NCBI GenBank assembly: GCA_017995875.1
Contig: JAGOIB010000009.1
Location: forward strand, 1-34,609
Length of the DNA: 34,609 nt
From: Saprospiraceae bacterium
Lineage (GTDB): Bacteria; Bacteroidota; Bacteroidia; Chitinophagales; Saprospiraceae
Direction of reading: 5' to 3'
Shown: positions 1 through 7,771 of the stretch, one piece after another
Layout of the letters: each line of letters begins with the position of its first letter
How positions within the stretch are numbered: the stretch's first letter is position 1
The notes under the pieces: model-generated
Databases searched by the model: none
Told to the model about the DNA's origin: nothing
What the model saw: the letters and a program-made list of their open reading frames with translations, nothing else
Position numbers and translations under genes: made by a program

Positions 1-5
1 TCCAC

Positions 6-1259
6 ATGATTTCACTGCTTCTCTTAATCCTCCTTACCCTGGTTCTTTCCGCCTTCTTTTCAGGTGCTGAAATCGCCTTTATCACCGCCAACAAACTTGG
101 CGTCGAGATCGAGCGTGACAAAGGAACGCGGCGCAGTAATCTGATCGCAGGATTCTATAACAAACCCAAACAATTTCTCAGCACACTGCTGGTCGGTAAT
201 AATATAGTGCTGGTGATCTATACGTATTGCATGACACAGTTGATCAGCCCCGTGATCATTCCTTTTGTCCCTTCGGAGGCGGTTCGATTGATCATTGTCA
301 CCATCATTGCCACAGTGGTCATCTTGTTGTTGGGAGAATATTTCCCAAAAATCATCTTCCGGTCTTTTGCTAACCGTTCCCTCTTACTTGTTTCTTATCC
401 GGTGATTTTCTTTCAAGGGTTGTTGCGATTTCCGGTGTGGGTCATGATGTCTTTCTCCAACCTGTTGCTCAAATATATTTTCAGGGCACCTGTGGATAAT
501 GTAGATGATGCATTTACACGCCTTGATCTGCAGGATTATGTTGAAGGTTCATTGACCAAGGATCAGGATGAACTCGAAGCTGATATGTTTAAGAATGCAT
601 TACAACTCAAAAACCTGAAAGCCAGGGAATGTATGGTGCCACGTACGGAGATTGTGCATGTGGACGTCGAAGATGGAGTGGAAGAATTAAAGAAAATATT
701 TTTTGAAACCCGCCATTCCAGGATACTGGTTTCACAAGGAGATATAGACAACATACTTGGTTATATTCACCATCAGACGCTCTTGAAAGAACCGGAGGAG
801 ATAAGGAAAATGATCATCCCTATTCAGCATGTACCCGAAGTCACCGGCGTATTGGATATCATGACCACGTTTACCAGGCAAAAAAATAATATCGCCGTCG
901 TAGTAGATGAATACGGTGGCACAGCAGGTATCATCACCCTTGAAGATATCACAGAAGAAATATTCGGCGAGATAGAGGATGAACATGATGAAGAAGATTA
1001 TACCGAAGTAAAAATCAGTGAAAGTGAATATCTCTTTTCCGCACGACTTGAAATCGATTACCTCAATGAAAAATATCCTTTGTTGAAATTTCCGGAAGGT
1101 GAGTATGAAACGCTTTCAGGATACATCGTTATGACGTCAGGACAGATTCCCGAGATGGGCAAGGATTTTGAAATGGATGATTACAGGTTCGTGATTGAAA
1201 AAGTCAATAACAAGCGAATTGAAGAAGTGAGGGTTTTTCTGGTCAATACCCATGATTAA
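6..1259 (+). CDS. CNNM/CorC-type membrane protein (DUF21 + CBS pair + CorC_HlyC)
   Basis: Hemolysin-C/CNNM family integral membrane protein of 417 residues. Residues 1 to about 190 form a DUF21 domain with hydrophobic segments; the early motif FFSGAEIAF matches the family signature. Residues about 200-320 form a CBS pair, including MVPRTEI and the second-repeat stretch VVVDEYGGTAGIITLEDI, which is highly conserved in the family. The last 85 residues form the CorC_HlyC domain. Relatives are implicated in Mg2+/Co2+ efflux or tolerance, and GldE of gliding Bacteroidota has the same architecture, so a symbol cannot be assigned. The ATG lies 6 bases into the window, but the length and N-terminus match the family, so the gene is probably complete. 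The upstream neighbour is outside the window. It converges on the receptor gene ending at 1467. Confidence 0.9.
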   Translation: MISLLLLILLTLVLSAFFSGAEIAFITANKLGVEIERDKGTRRSNLIAGFYNKPKQFLSTLLVGNNIVLVIYTYCMTQLISPVIIPFVPSEAVRLIIVTIIATVVILLLGEYFPKIIFRSFANRSLLLVSYPVIFFQGLLRFPVWVMMSFSNLLLKYIFRAPVDNVDDAFTRLDLQDYVEGSLTKDQDELEADMFKNALQLKNLKARECMVPRTEIVHVDVEDGVEELKKIFFETRHSRILVSQGDIDNILGYIHHQTLLKEPEEIRKMIIPIQHVPEVTGVLDIMTTFTRQKNNIAVVVDEYGGTAGIITLEDITEEIFGEIEDEHDEEDYTEVKISESEYLFSARLEIDYLNEKYPLLKFPEGEYETLSGYIVMTSGQIPEMGKDFEMDDYRFVIEKVNNKRIEEVRVFLVNTHD

Positions 1260-1306
1260 AACTCAAACATCTAATTGTCAACTGCTAACTTCTGACTCCT
1301 TACCTA

Positions 1307-1383
1307 ATGTCGCACCTACGGCGCTTAAATAACTTTACCCGATCCAATGCTACATACATGTCGCTCCTACGGAGCTGTAATAA
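1307..1383. repeat. Pair of REP-like palindromic repeats
   Basis: Two copies of a 26-bp element lie at 1307-1332 and 1358-1383, identical at 22 of 26 positions and sharing ATGTCGC, CCTACGG and GCT. Each folds on a short palindrome; in the second copy GCTCC and GGAGC flank TAC. They sit between the 3' ends of two convergent genes, the usual location of REP-type elements. I recognise the ATGTCGC-CCTACGG pattern as common in Bacteroidota intergenic DNA from general familiarity only; dispersal in this genome is inferred. Confidence 0.55.
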
Positions 1384-1420
1384 TAATCACTGATCATTCA
1401 AGCTTCAAACTACTCAGTAA

Positions 1421-1462
1421 TCACTTCTAACTACTCACTTCTAACTGCTCACTTTTAACTTC
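1421..1462. repeat. Short tandem repeat, three 14-bp units (heptamer based)
   Basis: Three adjacent 14-bp units lie at 1421-1434, 1435-1448 and 1449-1462. The first is TCACTTCTAACTAC; the others differ at one or a few positions. Each unit splits into two similar heptamers (TCACTTC and TAACTAC). Related but degenerate pieces occur between 1260 and 1300. The tract is noncoding and ends just before the stop codon of the receptor gene at 1467. Confidence 0.6.
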
Positions 1463-1466
1463 TAAT

Positions 1467-3893
1467 TTACTTAATCCTTTTCGCTTCATCCTGCAGCCCT
1501 GTGGTCCTTTTTCGCTGTTCTATGACATTTGTGTTTCCAAGCGAGTACGTAAAATTTATCCTCAGCTGCCTGCTTTCCCATCCACCATTAGCTTTCATAG
1601 CAAGATCACCAAAACTGTTTTCTCCTGCCCATGCCTGCGTCTTAAAGATATCACTTACACTTATTTTCAACGTACCGCGATCCTGCCAAATCTTCTTTTG
1701 AATACCTGCGTCGATTGACCACATTTCGGCACTTGCGAAATTACCACCCCATATCCCCGGTGAGTTATACCAGCCGGAGAGTTCGAATGTAAAATTCTTT
1801 GGAAGAATATACGAGTTCTGTGCATATAAGTTAAACGTGGTCGCGGAGATATCTATGACTTTACCTTCTCCAAAATCCGCTTCATTGTGTGTATCGGCCA
1901 CACCGGTGTTGACAAAGACATTCCACCATTTGGCAACCGAAAACGGATAGCTAATCCCGAATGAAAATACATCCTGATCAGCAATGTTCTCCGTAGTCAG
2001 AAAAGCTGCGCCATTGGAAGCCGTATCGGTCAGTGGAGCCATCAGATCATTGGTATGGCTATAAGATAGTGTTGTATTGAGGGTATAATTAAAGGTGTGG
2101 CTGAGTTGAATATTGTTGGAATATTGAGGCTTCAGAAATGGATTGCCTTTCTGATAGGTAAGTTCATCCAGTTTGTATTCAAAAGGATTGAGATCCTGGT
2201 ATCCTGGACGGTCTATTCTCCGGCTATAATTCAGGCTGAATGCATTCTTTGGATTGAGCTGATAGGATATGCCTCCGCTTGGAAATAGATCGACATAGTC
2301 CTGCGAGACGGTTTCACCATTTTCTGAATTAAGACTTGTGAGCTCACCTTTGGAAGCAGTGTGTTCTATTCTTGTTCCGGCCTGCAAGCCGATTTTTTTC
2401 CATTGTTTTTGATAACTCAGGTAGCCTGCATTCACATTTTCTTCATATTCAAAAGTATTGGTCTGATCAGTATTCAGAACAGGCGTGCCATCAATGATAT
2501 CATAGAATTCAAAGGTATTGTCAGTATTGACCAAGGCAAGTTTAAAACCGGTACCAACAGTCCCTCCCCACAATGGCAGCTCATAATCCAGTTTCATGGT
2601 TTTTATGTCAATGGTCGTAAAGGTATTTGAAGAAAATATCCTTGTATCTGTCAATTCGCCGGTGGACGGATCATAATAGTAATTTGGTTGATAGGAATTA
2701 CCGTCACTGGAGTACAAACCATAATCAAGATCAATATTCAGCACCGTACCGTTCTTGTTGTCCATTCTGTAGTTTGTATTGAAATTATAGTTTTCCCTCA
2801 ATTGATCCACACTATTCCTGCCATGTAAAAAGGAAGATGGCGGAGCACCTTCTTCAGGATAGAGTATAGAGGAGATATCATGTTGAGTAGGATTTTCATT
2901 TCGGTATCCATCAAAGAGGATGCCTATAGTAGAATTTGTTCCTGTTGTTACATCTAAGCCTGTCCGAAGGGATATATTATCCCATGAATTAATGCCGGTA
3001 GTGCTTTGGGTGGCATAGAGATCCGATGTTGTTCTTTCAAAATTGGAATATTCACTGCTGGCACCCGATGAATAATTGATATTTCCAAATACATTCAGTT
3101 TTTCAGTTCTGGTATTCAGGTTTACATTGACATTCGTTTCGCCATGTGTAGCCTGATTGTGTCCGAGGCTTACCAGTGCGTTTGTCCCAAGGGATTTATC
3201 TTTAAGTAAACGGATATTGATAATGCCTGCATTGCCCTCTGCTTCATACCGGGCCGATGGTTGGGTTATAATTTCTATAGCTTCTATTTGTGTGGATTGA
3301 AGTGTTTTGAGATAATTGGCCAGATCATCCCCGGTGAGAATGGATTGCTTACCATCAATATAAACGCGCACACCGGATTTCCCTGCTAACATGAGCCGTT
3401 CGTTGTTATCCACGATGACACCCGGAGCTTTTCTAAGAAGTTCAAGTGCGTTATTGCCGGTTGCATTGATCGACCCTTCGATATTGAAGACGGTTTTATC
3501 GGGCTTTACTTCTATAACAGGCTTTGTTGAACTAACTACTACCTCACCTAATTCAGTAGTTGAATAAGTTAGGTGGATTTGGCCTAAAACGGTTTCCTGA
3601 TTGGCAGTAAGAGTAAATGGTTGGGAGGTATAGGTTTCAAATCCTACAAATGCTACGTTGAGGTAATACGTGCCAGGGGAAAGGTAGGAAAACAAAAATG
3701 AGCCATCCTCCCCAGAATAACCTGCTTTTGCCATCACGGAGTCAAGCTCCGTGAAGACACCAATATTGGCATAACCAATAGGTTCATTGTTTTCATCCTT
3801 TATGCTTCCCTTTAATACTGTTTCTACACTTTGGGCAAAGCCGGGTGTCATGAAGAAAGCAATGATGGCTGCCAGTAAACTTGCTCGTATCAT
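1467..3893 (-). CDS. TonB-dependent receptor-like outer-membrane barrel protein
   Basis: An 808-residue outer-membrane protein. A Sec signal peptide spans about residues 1-20 (hydrophobic, ending GFAQ). Residues about 25-110 form a carboxypeptidase-regulatory-like beta-sandwich (GSIKDENNEPIGYANIGVF, then a GSFLFSYLSPGTY segment). Residues about 120-230 form a plug-like region with LELLRKAPGVIVDNN, VRVYIDGKQS and IEIITQPSARYEAEGNAGII. The remainder is an aromatic-rich barrel of the outer-membrane-beta-barrel-3 type found in Bacteroidota. No SusD-like partner is adjacent, so a glycan-utilisation role is not supported and the substrate is unknown. It stands alone, divergent from the BtuB-like gene. 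An inverted repeat at 3921-3941 lies just upstream of its start. Confidence 0.88.
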   Translation of the reverse strand: MIRASLLAAIIAFFMTPGFAQSVETVLKGSIKDENNEPIGYANIGVFTELDSVMAKAGYSGEDGSFLFSYLSPGTYYLNVAFVGFETYTSQPFTLTANQETVLGQIHLTYSTTELGEVVVSSTKPVIEVKPDKTVFNIEGSINATGNNALELLRKAPGVIVDNNERLMLAGKSGVRVYIDGKQSILTGDDLANYLKTLQSTQIEAIEIITQPSARYEAEGNAGIINIRLLKDKSLGTNALVSLGHNQATHGETNVNVNLNTRTEKLNVFGNINYSSGASSEYSNFERTTSDLYATQSTTGINSWDNISLRTGLDVTTGTNSTIGILFDGYRNENPTQHDISSILYPEEGAPPSSFLHGRNSVDQLRENYNFNTNYRMDNKNGTVLNIDLDYGLYSSDGNSYQPNYYYDPSTGELTDTRIFSSNTFTTIDIKTMKLDYELPLWGGTVGTGFKLALVNTDNTFEFYDIIDGTPVLNTDQTNTFEYEENVNAGYLSYQKQWKKIGLQAGTRIEHTASKGELTSLNSENGETVSQDYVDLFPSGGISYQLNPKNAFSLNYSRRIDRPGYQDLNPFEYKLDELTYQKGNPFLKPQYSNNIQLSHTFNYTLNTTLSYSHTNDLMAPLTDTASNGAAFLTTENIADQDVFSFGISYPFSVAKWWNVFVNTGVADTHNEADFGEGKVIDISATTFNLYAQNSYILPKNFTFELSGWYNSPGIWGGNFASAEMWSIDAGIQKKIWQDRGTLKISVSDIFKTQAWAGENSFGDLAMKANGGWESRQLRINFTYSLGNTNVIEQRKRTTGLQDEAKRIK

Positions 3894-3920
3894 TTAGGTT
3901 TTTCAATTGTTTTATGTGCC

Positions 3921-3946
3921 AAAGACTCTGAAATAGTCTTTTTAGT
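3921..3946. promoter_or_regulatory. Perfect 7-bp inverted repeat in a divergent intergenic region
   Basis: AAAGACT and AGTCTTT flank a 7-nt spacer at 3921-3941, followed on the plus strand by a few T residues. It lies 28 bp upstream of the minus-strand receptor start and about 190 bp upstream of the plus-strand BtuB-like gene. It could be an operator or a weak attenuator or terminator; the sequence does not decide. Confidence 0.3.
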
Positions 3947-4092
3947 TGCATACCGGATTGATTTTATCGACAAACACATGCCTTCTCAGGACAACTCCCT
4001 GTATGAAAAATCACAAGGTGTAAAATGGGGAATAGCTGACAAATCATATAGGTACCAATTGGGTATACAAGTATTTATGCCCTATTTAGCTT

Positions 4093-4100
4093 TACTTTTG
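4093..4100 (+). promoter_or_regulatory. Candidate -7 element (TACTTTTG) for the BtuB-like gene
   Basis: TACTTTTG matches the Bacteroidota -7 consensus TAnnTTTG. No good TTG -33 box is found at the expected distance. If used, transcription would begin at or just after the ATG at 4105, so translation would start from the ATG at 4129 or 4150. Confidence 0.35.
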
Positions 4101-4128
4101 AGGTATGCAGTTGGCTGGCCTTTATACA

Positions 4129-6015
4129 ATGCGATTGGATGTCTCCCTTATGGCCATCGCAATTGTATTTGGGATCGTAAGGCTAGGAGCGCAAGGTGAT
4201 AGCATCTATACACTGAACCCTATTGAGATTACAGCTCAACGGATTGTACTTACAGACATTGGAAAACATACGGATGTCCTTGACAGCCAGACACTGGCAC
4301 TGGGCCAATACAACAATCTGTCTGCCCAAATCGCCATGAAGACACCATTGTTTGTCCGCAGTTATGGCAATGGCACACTTGCAACGCTTGGCATCCGTGG
4401 TGGCAGTGCTGCACACACACAATTACTTTGGAATGGCATCCCATTGCGTAACCCCATGATTGGCCTCGTAGACCTTGCCCTCATACCATCCGCCTTTGTG
4501 GACGAAGCTCAAATTCACTATGGAGGTCATGGCGCTGCATTCGGTTCAGGAGCAGTAGGAGGATTAATTTCGTTATCAAATGAAGCAATCAGTCCTGTTA
4601 ATAATCTGAGCGTACGTTTTGCTCTTGGAAGTTGGGATACCAGAGTAGCAGAGTTGACCACAAATTATGGCGGTAGTAAACTGAGATTTTCCACCAGACT
4701 ATTTTCCCACTATGCGGAAAATAATTACCGGTATAGATTGAATGAAGATTTACCGGAACGAAACCAGGTACATCATCAATTGACACACTATGGAATATTG
4801 CAGGAAATAGCCTGGACACTGAATGATCATCAGCAACTTTCAGCAAGACTGTGGTATGATGTGGCCGACAGGGAAATTCCACCCACATCAACACAGACCA
4901 CCAGCAGATCATCCCAGCAGGATGAAAATCTGAGGATGACACTTCAATGGAATAACTATGCTGAAAGATTTAACTGGCAAATCAAAACCGCTTTCCTGAA
5001 TGAAGCTATTGATTACCAGGATTCACTTATCGAATTGTATACACACAATCAATTTCAAACATGGATTGCAGAAGTTGAATCTTCATGGGCCCTATCTTCA
5101 TCTGTTAATCTGACTGGAGGATTATATACTGAAGAAGTACAAGCAAACTCCATCAACTATGATCAGGGAACTTCCCGCCATCAACATGCGGCCTTTGCGT
5201 CCATCAGATACATCCAACGGGATTGGTTGTGGCGATTTCAGATGAGAGAAGAAGTAACCGATGACGCTTGGTCACCGCTTCTTGTTGACCTTTCAGCAGA
5301 ATGGTCATTGATGAGGCAAATGACCGTTAAGTCCAGTTTGTCACGGAACTATAGAACGCCTACGTTGAATGATCTTTATTGGAGACCCGGGGGTAATCCG
5401 GATTTGAAGCCTGAGCAGGGTTGGACATATGAAGCTGGATTGCATTATGCGACGCCAGGAAAAACCCCGTTTATCACCTCTTCTTTTACAGGATATACCA
5501 GGACAATAGATCAGTGGATAATGTGGATGCCACCTATCAAAGATGTCCGCAATTACTGGTCACCGATCAATATATCCAAAGTGCATAGCAGTGGAATAGA
5601 AGCCCGCGGGGATATTAAGGTTATTGAAAAGGCCTGGACCTTCAGTGCCAATGCCGGCCTGGATCTGACCTGGTCAACTTTCGGAGACGACCTTCCGGAA
5701 TTTATGATCAAGGAAGGTGACCAGCTATTTTATGTTCCTGTTGAAAATGTGCTGGCAGGCATCCGGATTACCCACCCCCATTGGACAGGATACTACTTAC
5801 ACCATTGGTATGGCTCTTCATCAGGCATAAATGAATCCGTGGAGGCTGGTAATATCGGGGCGGCAGGGGCCTCCTATATTTTTGATAGCCCCCAGATAAA
5901 AGGGACTTTGTATCTTCAAGCCGACAATATCTGGAATGTACCCTACAGGATCATTGAAAGACGCCCTATGCCTGGTAGAAGTTTTACAGTCGGTGTTAAG
6001 TTTACTTTCTTCTAA
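4129..6015 (+). CDS. BtuB-like TonB-dependent receptor
   Basis: A TonB-dependent outer-membrane receptor of about 628 residues. A signal peptide (hydrophobic stretch ending RLGAQ) leads into a plug domain starting at IEITAQRI, with TPLFVRSYGNGTLATLGIRG, TQLLWNGIPLRNPM and GAAFGSGAVGGLISLSNE, all typical of BtuB-type plugs. A 22-stranded-type barrel follows, with the conserved SRNYRTPTLNDLYW and NPDLKPEQGWTYEAGLHY segments and a terminal aromatic (TFF). The open frame extends back to ATG 4105; I prefer 4129 because it gives a compact signal peptide and a candidate -7 box lies at 4093-4100. ATG 4150 is also possible. The DUF4465 gene lies 71 bp downstream. Cobalamin or related cobamides are the leading substrate guess from family similarity; I find no cobalamin riboswitch upstream. 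Confidence 0.88.
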   Translation: MRLDVSLMAIAIVFGIVRLGAQGDSIYTLNPIEITAQRIVLTDIGKHTDVLDSQTLALGQYNNLSAQIAMKTPLFVRSYGNGTLATLGIRGGSAAHTQLLWNGIPLRNPMIGLVDLALIPSAFVDEAQIHYGGHGAAFGSGAVGGLISLSNEAISPVNNLSVRFALGSWDTRVAELTTNYGGSKLRFSTRLFSHYAENNYRYRLNEDLPERNQVHHQLTHYGILQEIAWTLNDHQQLSARLWYDVADREIPPTSTQTTSRSSQQDENLRMTLQWNNYAERFNWQIKTAFLNEAIDYQDSLIELYTHNQFQTWIAEVESSWALSSSVNLTGGLYTEEVQANSINYDQGTSRHQHAAFASIRYIQRDWLWRFQMREEVTDDAWSPLLVDLSAEWSLMRQMTVKSSLSRNYRTPTLNDLYWRPGGNPDLKPEQGWTYEAGLHYATPGKTPFITSSFTGYTRTIDQWIMWMPPIKDVRNYWSPINISKVHSSGIEARGDIKVIEKAWTFSANAGLDLTWSTFGDDLPEFMIKEGDQLFYVPVENVLAGIRITHPHWTGYYLHHWYGSSSGINESVEAGNIGAAGASYIFDSPQIKGTLYLQADNIWNVPYRIIERRPMPGRSFTVGVKFTFF

Positions 6016-6086
6016 ATGCACAACATACGATCATACAATCAGGAATCAGAAGCGAAAAAATAAACCATATCAAACCTCCAAATACA

Positions 6087-7058
6087 ATGAAATTCAATAT
6101 TCAACTTATCTGTTTCACTTTTCTCCTCATTGGTTTGGGTTTTGTCAATAGTAATGCCCAGGTGCTGGCTAATTTTGAAAATTTTAACCTCAAACAAGGG
6201 GAGCACCTTAACGATGCTGCACCAGGTCATGGTTTTAAAAGTGGCTCTATCGAGCTCCCTAATTTTTATGACGCTGCATTTGATTTCTGGTCAGGCTTTG
6301 CCATATCTGCAGATACCAACACAACGACCCCGGGCTTTCTCAATCAATACAGCGTGATTGCAGGCAAAGGCGCGAGTGGTTCGACCAGTTATGGAGTAGG
6401 ATATATTTTTGATCCCATCATTATCCGCTTGCAACCAAATGCAATTGGAAAACCCATGATTGGTATGTATGTCAACAACAGTACCTATACCTATCTCAGT
6501 GTTCGTGATGGTGATGCCTTTGCAAAGAAATTTGGCGGGGAAACAGGAAAAGATCCTGATTTTCTATTGTTGACGATTAAAAAATATTCAGGTGGTGCCA
6601 TTGATGACGATAGTATCAATATTTACCTGGCCGATTATCGTTTCACTCAATCCAAAAAGGATTATATCATTTCTGAATGGACGTACGTGGACCTCACAAC
6701 ATTAGGGGAGGTAGATTCGCTGGTCATGAGGATGACATCAAGTGATGTCGGTATTTTTGGCATGAACACCCCGGCCTATGTATGTATTGATGAGGTCAGT
6801 ACAGATAATCTCCTTTCCGCCTCAAGCATTGATGCCAGGGGTAATAAGATCATCGTTGGTCCAAATCCATCAACAGACAAGGTGTATATTGATATTCCTT
6901 TCAAGGGCACATGCACCATCACAAGCCTCATGGGTACAACTCAGTGGCGTAAAACACTTCAGCCGGGACACCACGAAGTAGCTGTTTCGGATTGGCCAAG
7001 GGGTATTTATCTGCTTACCTGTGATGGGTATTTTGTGTCTAAGCTCTCTGTTCAATAG
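6087..7058 (+). CDS. DUF4465 secreted protein with T9SS C-terminal sorting domain
   Basis: A 323-residue secreted protein. A signal peptide covers about residues 1-24 (ends NSNAQ). Residues about 30-240 match DUF4465 (FENFNLKQGEHLN near the start; FWSGFAISADTN; MYVNNSTYTYLSVRDGDAF; YVCIDEVSTDN near the end). Residues about 255-323 form a type-A T9SS sorting domain (VGPNPSTDKVYIDI, PRGIYLLTCDG, KLSVQ terminus), so export across the outer membrane by the Por system is predicted. DUF4465 proteins are often encoded beside BtuB-like receptors in Bacteroidota, and some of those loci are cobamide-uptake loci. A surface ligand-binding role with the upstream receptor is inference; no ligand-binding residues can be pointed to. 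Confidence 0.85.
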   Translation: MKFNIQLICFTFLLIGLGFVNSNAQVLANFENFNLKQGEHLNDAAPGHGFKSGSIELPNFYDAAFDFWSGFAISADTNTTTPGFLNQYSVIAGKGASGSTSYGVGYIFDPIIIRLQPNAIGKPMIGMYVNNSTYTYLSVRDGDAFAKKFGGETGKDPDFLLLTIKKYSGGAIDDDSINIYLADYRFTQSKKDYIISEWTYVDLTTLGEVDSLVMRMTSSDVGIFGMNTPAYVCIDEVSTDNLLSASSIDARGNKIIVGPNPSTDKVYIDIPFKGTCTITSLMGTTQWRKTLQPGHHEVAVSDWPRGIYLLTCDGYFVSKLSVQ

Positions 7059-7216
7059 CAATAATATCTCTGAAGCGCTGAAGAAACAGGAATGCTTCAC
7101 TTCCTTAAGTTTTTTTGGGCAGGTTTATTCACCCGTTCATCCTTCATTTCGACAGGCTGGTGACTGGCTGTTCTTTCCGAACGTGGATAGCCCGTACTTT
7201 GGCACCCATGTCTACC

Positions 7217-7771
7217 ATGAGAATAATCCTCCTTTTTAGTTTGATGATGGGTGTATGCGCCCTTACGAATCCACAGGATATCACATGGCAGGCGGAAGGT
7301 GGAACTGCAAGTATCAAATCCGATGCCCCCCTTGAAATCATAAAAGCGGAAAGCCATGAGGTGAAGGGTGTCATCGACCCCGTATCCAAATCTTTTTCAT
7401 TTTCCATTCGGATGAATAGTTTCAAGGGATTTAACAGTGAAATACAACAATCCCATTTTCTCGAGAATTATATTGAAGTTGAAAAATTTCCAAAAGCTAC
7501 CTTTAAAGGAAAGTTGATTGAGGATATTCCATTTGCCATTCCAGGCACGTACTCGGTGAGAGCCAAGGGCAATCTTGAAGTTCATGGTGTGGTTAAGGAA
7601 AGGATTATTCGTGGTACCTTGACTATACGGAAGGATGCGGCGAGGGTGCAATCCTCTTTTTTTGTTCCACTTGCCGATCACGGAATTACCATTCCTAAAA
7701 TTGTGCTGCAGAAAATTGCAGAACAAATAGCCGTGGACATTGATATCGAATTTATGGCCGTCGCAAAATGA
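7217..7771 (+). CDS. YceI-like secreted lipid-binding family protein
   Basis: A YceI-family protein of 184 residues, an extracytoplasmic beta-barrel fold; YceI relatives bind polyisoprenoid or amphiphilic lipids. Seen here: a short signal peptide (MRIILLFSLMMGVCAL), then a YceI core with FSIRMNSFKGFNSEIQQSHF, LENYIEVEKFPKATFKGKL and NLEVHGVVKERIIRGTL. It lacks the classical N-terminal start of the E. coli protein and seems closer to the shorter Bacteroidota variants. The frame is open back to 7115, but residues before 7208 are not signal-like. ATG 7208, three codons earlier, is an equally possible start. Its stop overlaps the start of the kinase gene (ATGA at 7768-7771), so it is co-translated with a two-component system and may be its sensor partner or effector; that role is inference. 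Confidence 0.85.
   Translation: MRIILLFSLMMGVCALTNPQDITWQAEGGTASIKSDAPLEIIKAESHEVKGVIDPVSKSFSFSIRMNSFKGFNSEIQQSHFLENYIEVEKFPKATFKGKLIEDIPFAIPGTYSVRAKGNLEVHGVVKERIIRGTLTIRKDAARVQSSFFVPLADHGITIPKIVLQKIAEQIAVDIDIEFMAVAK

Noticed and set aside
1467..3893. SusC-type polysaccharide-utilisation locus
   Set aside because: There is no SusD-like lipoprotein or glycoside hydrolase nearby, and the barrel belongs to a different receptor-like family.
3894..4128. Cobalamin riboswitch upstream of the BtuB-like gene
   Set aside because: Only isolated fragments (CAGGA, TGGGGAATA) resemble conserved B12-element blocks, and they are in the wrong order and spacing.
3978..4199. A 73-codon plus-strand open frame before the BtuB-like gene
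   Set aside because: It overlaps the receptor's signal-peptide coding region in another frame, has no recognisable domain and encodes no plausible small protein.
4183..4942. Antisense open frames inside the BtuB-like gene
   Set aside because: They follow the codon structure of the real gene on the opposite strand and lack signal peptides or domain motifs. Similar shadow frames elsewhere were treated the same way.
7195..7201. TACTTTG upstream of the YceI-like gene (and similar TAATTTG at 23052-23058, TACTTTG on the minus strand near 34539) as -7 boxes
   Set aside because: Each is one base short of the TAnnTTTG consensus, with no -33 box at the right distance, so I did not list them as promoters.
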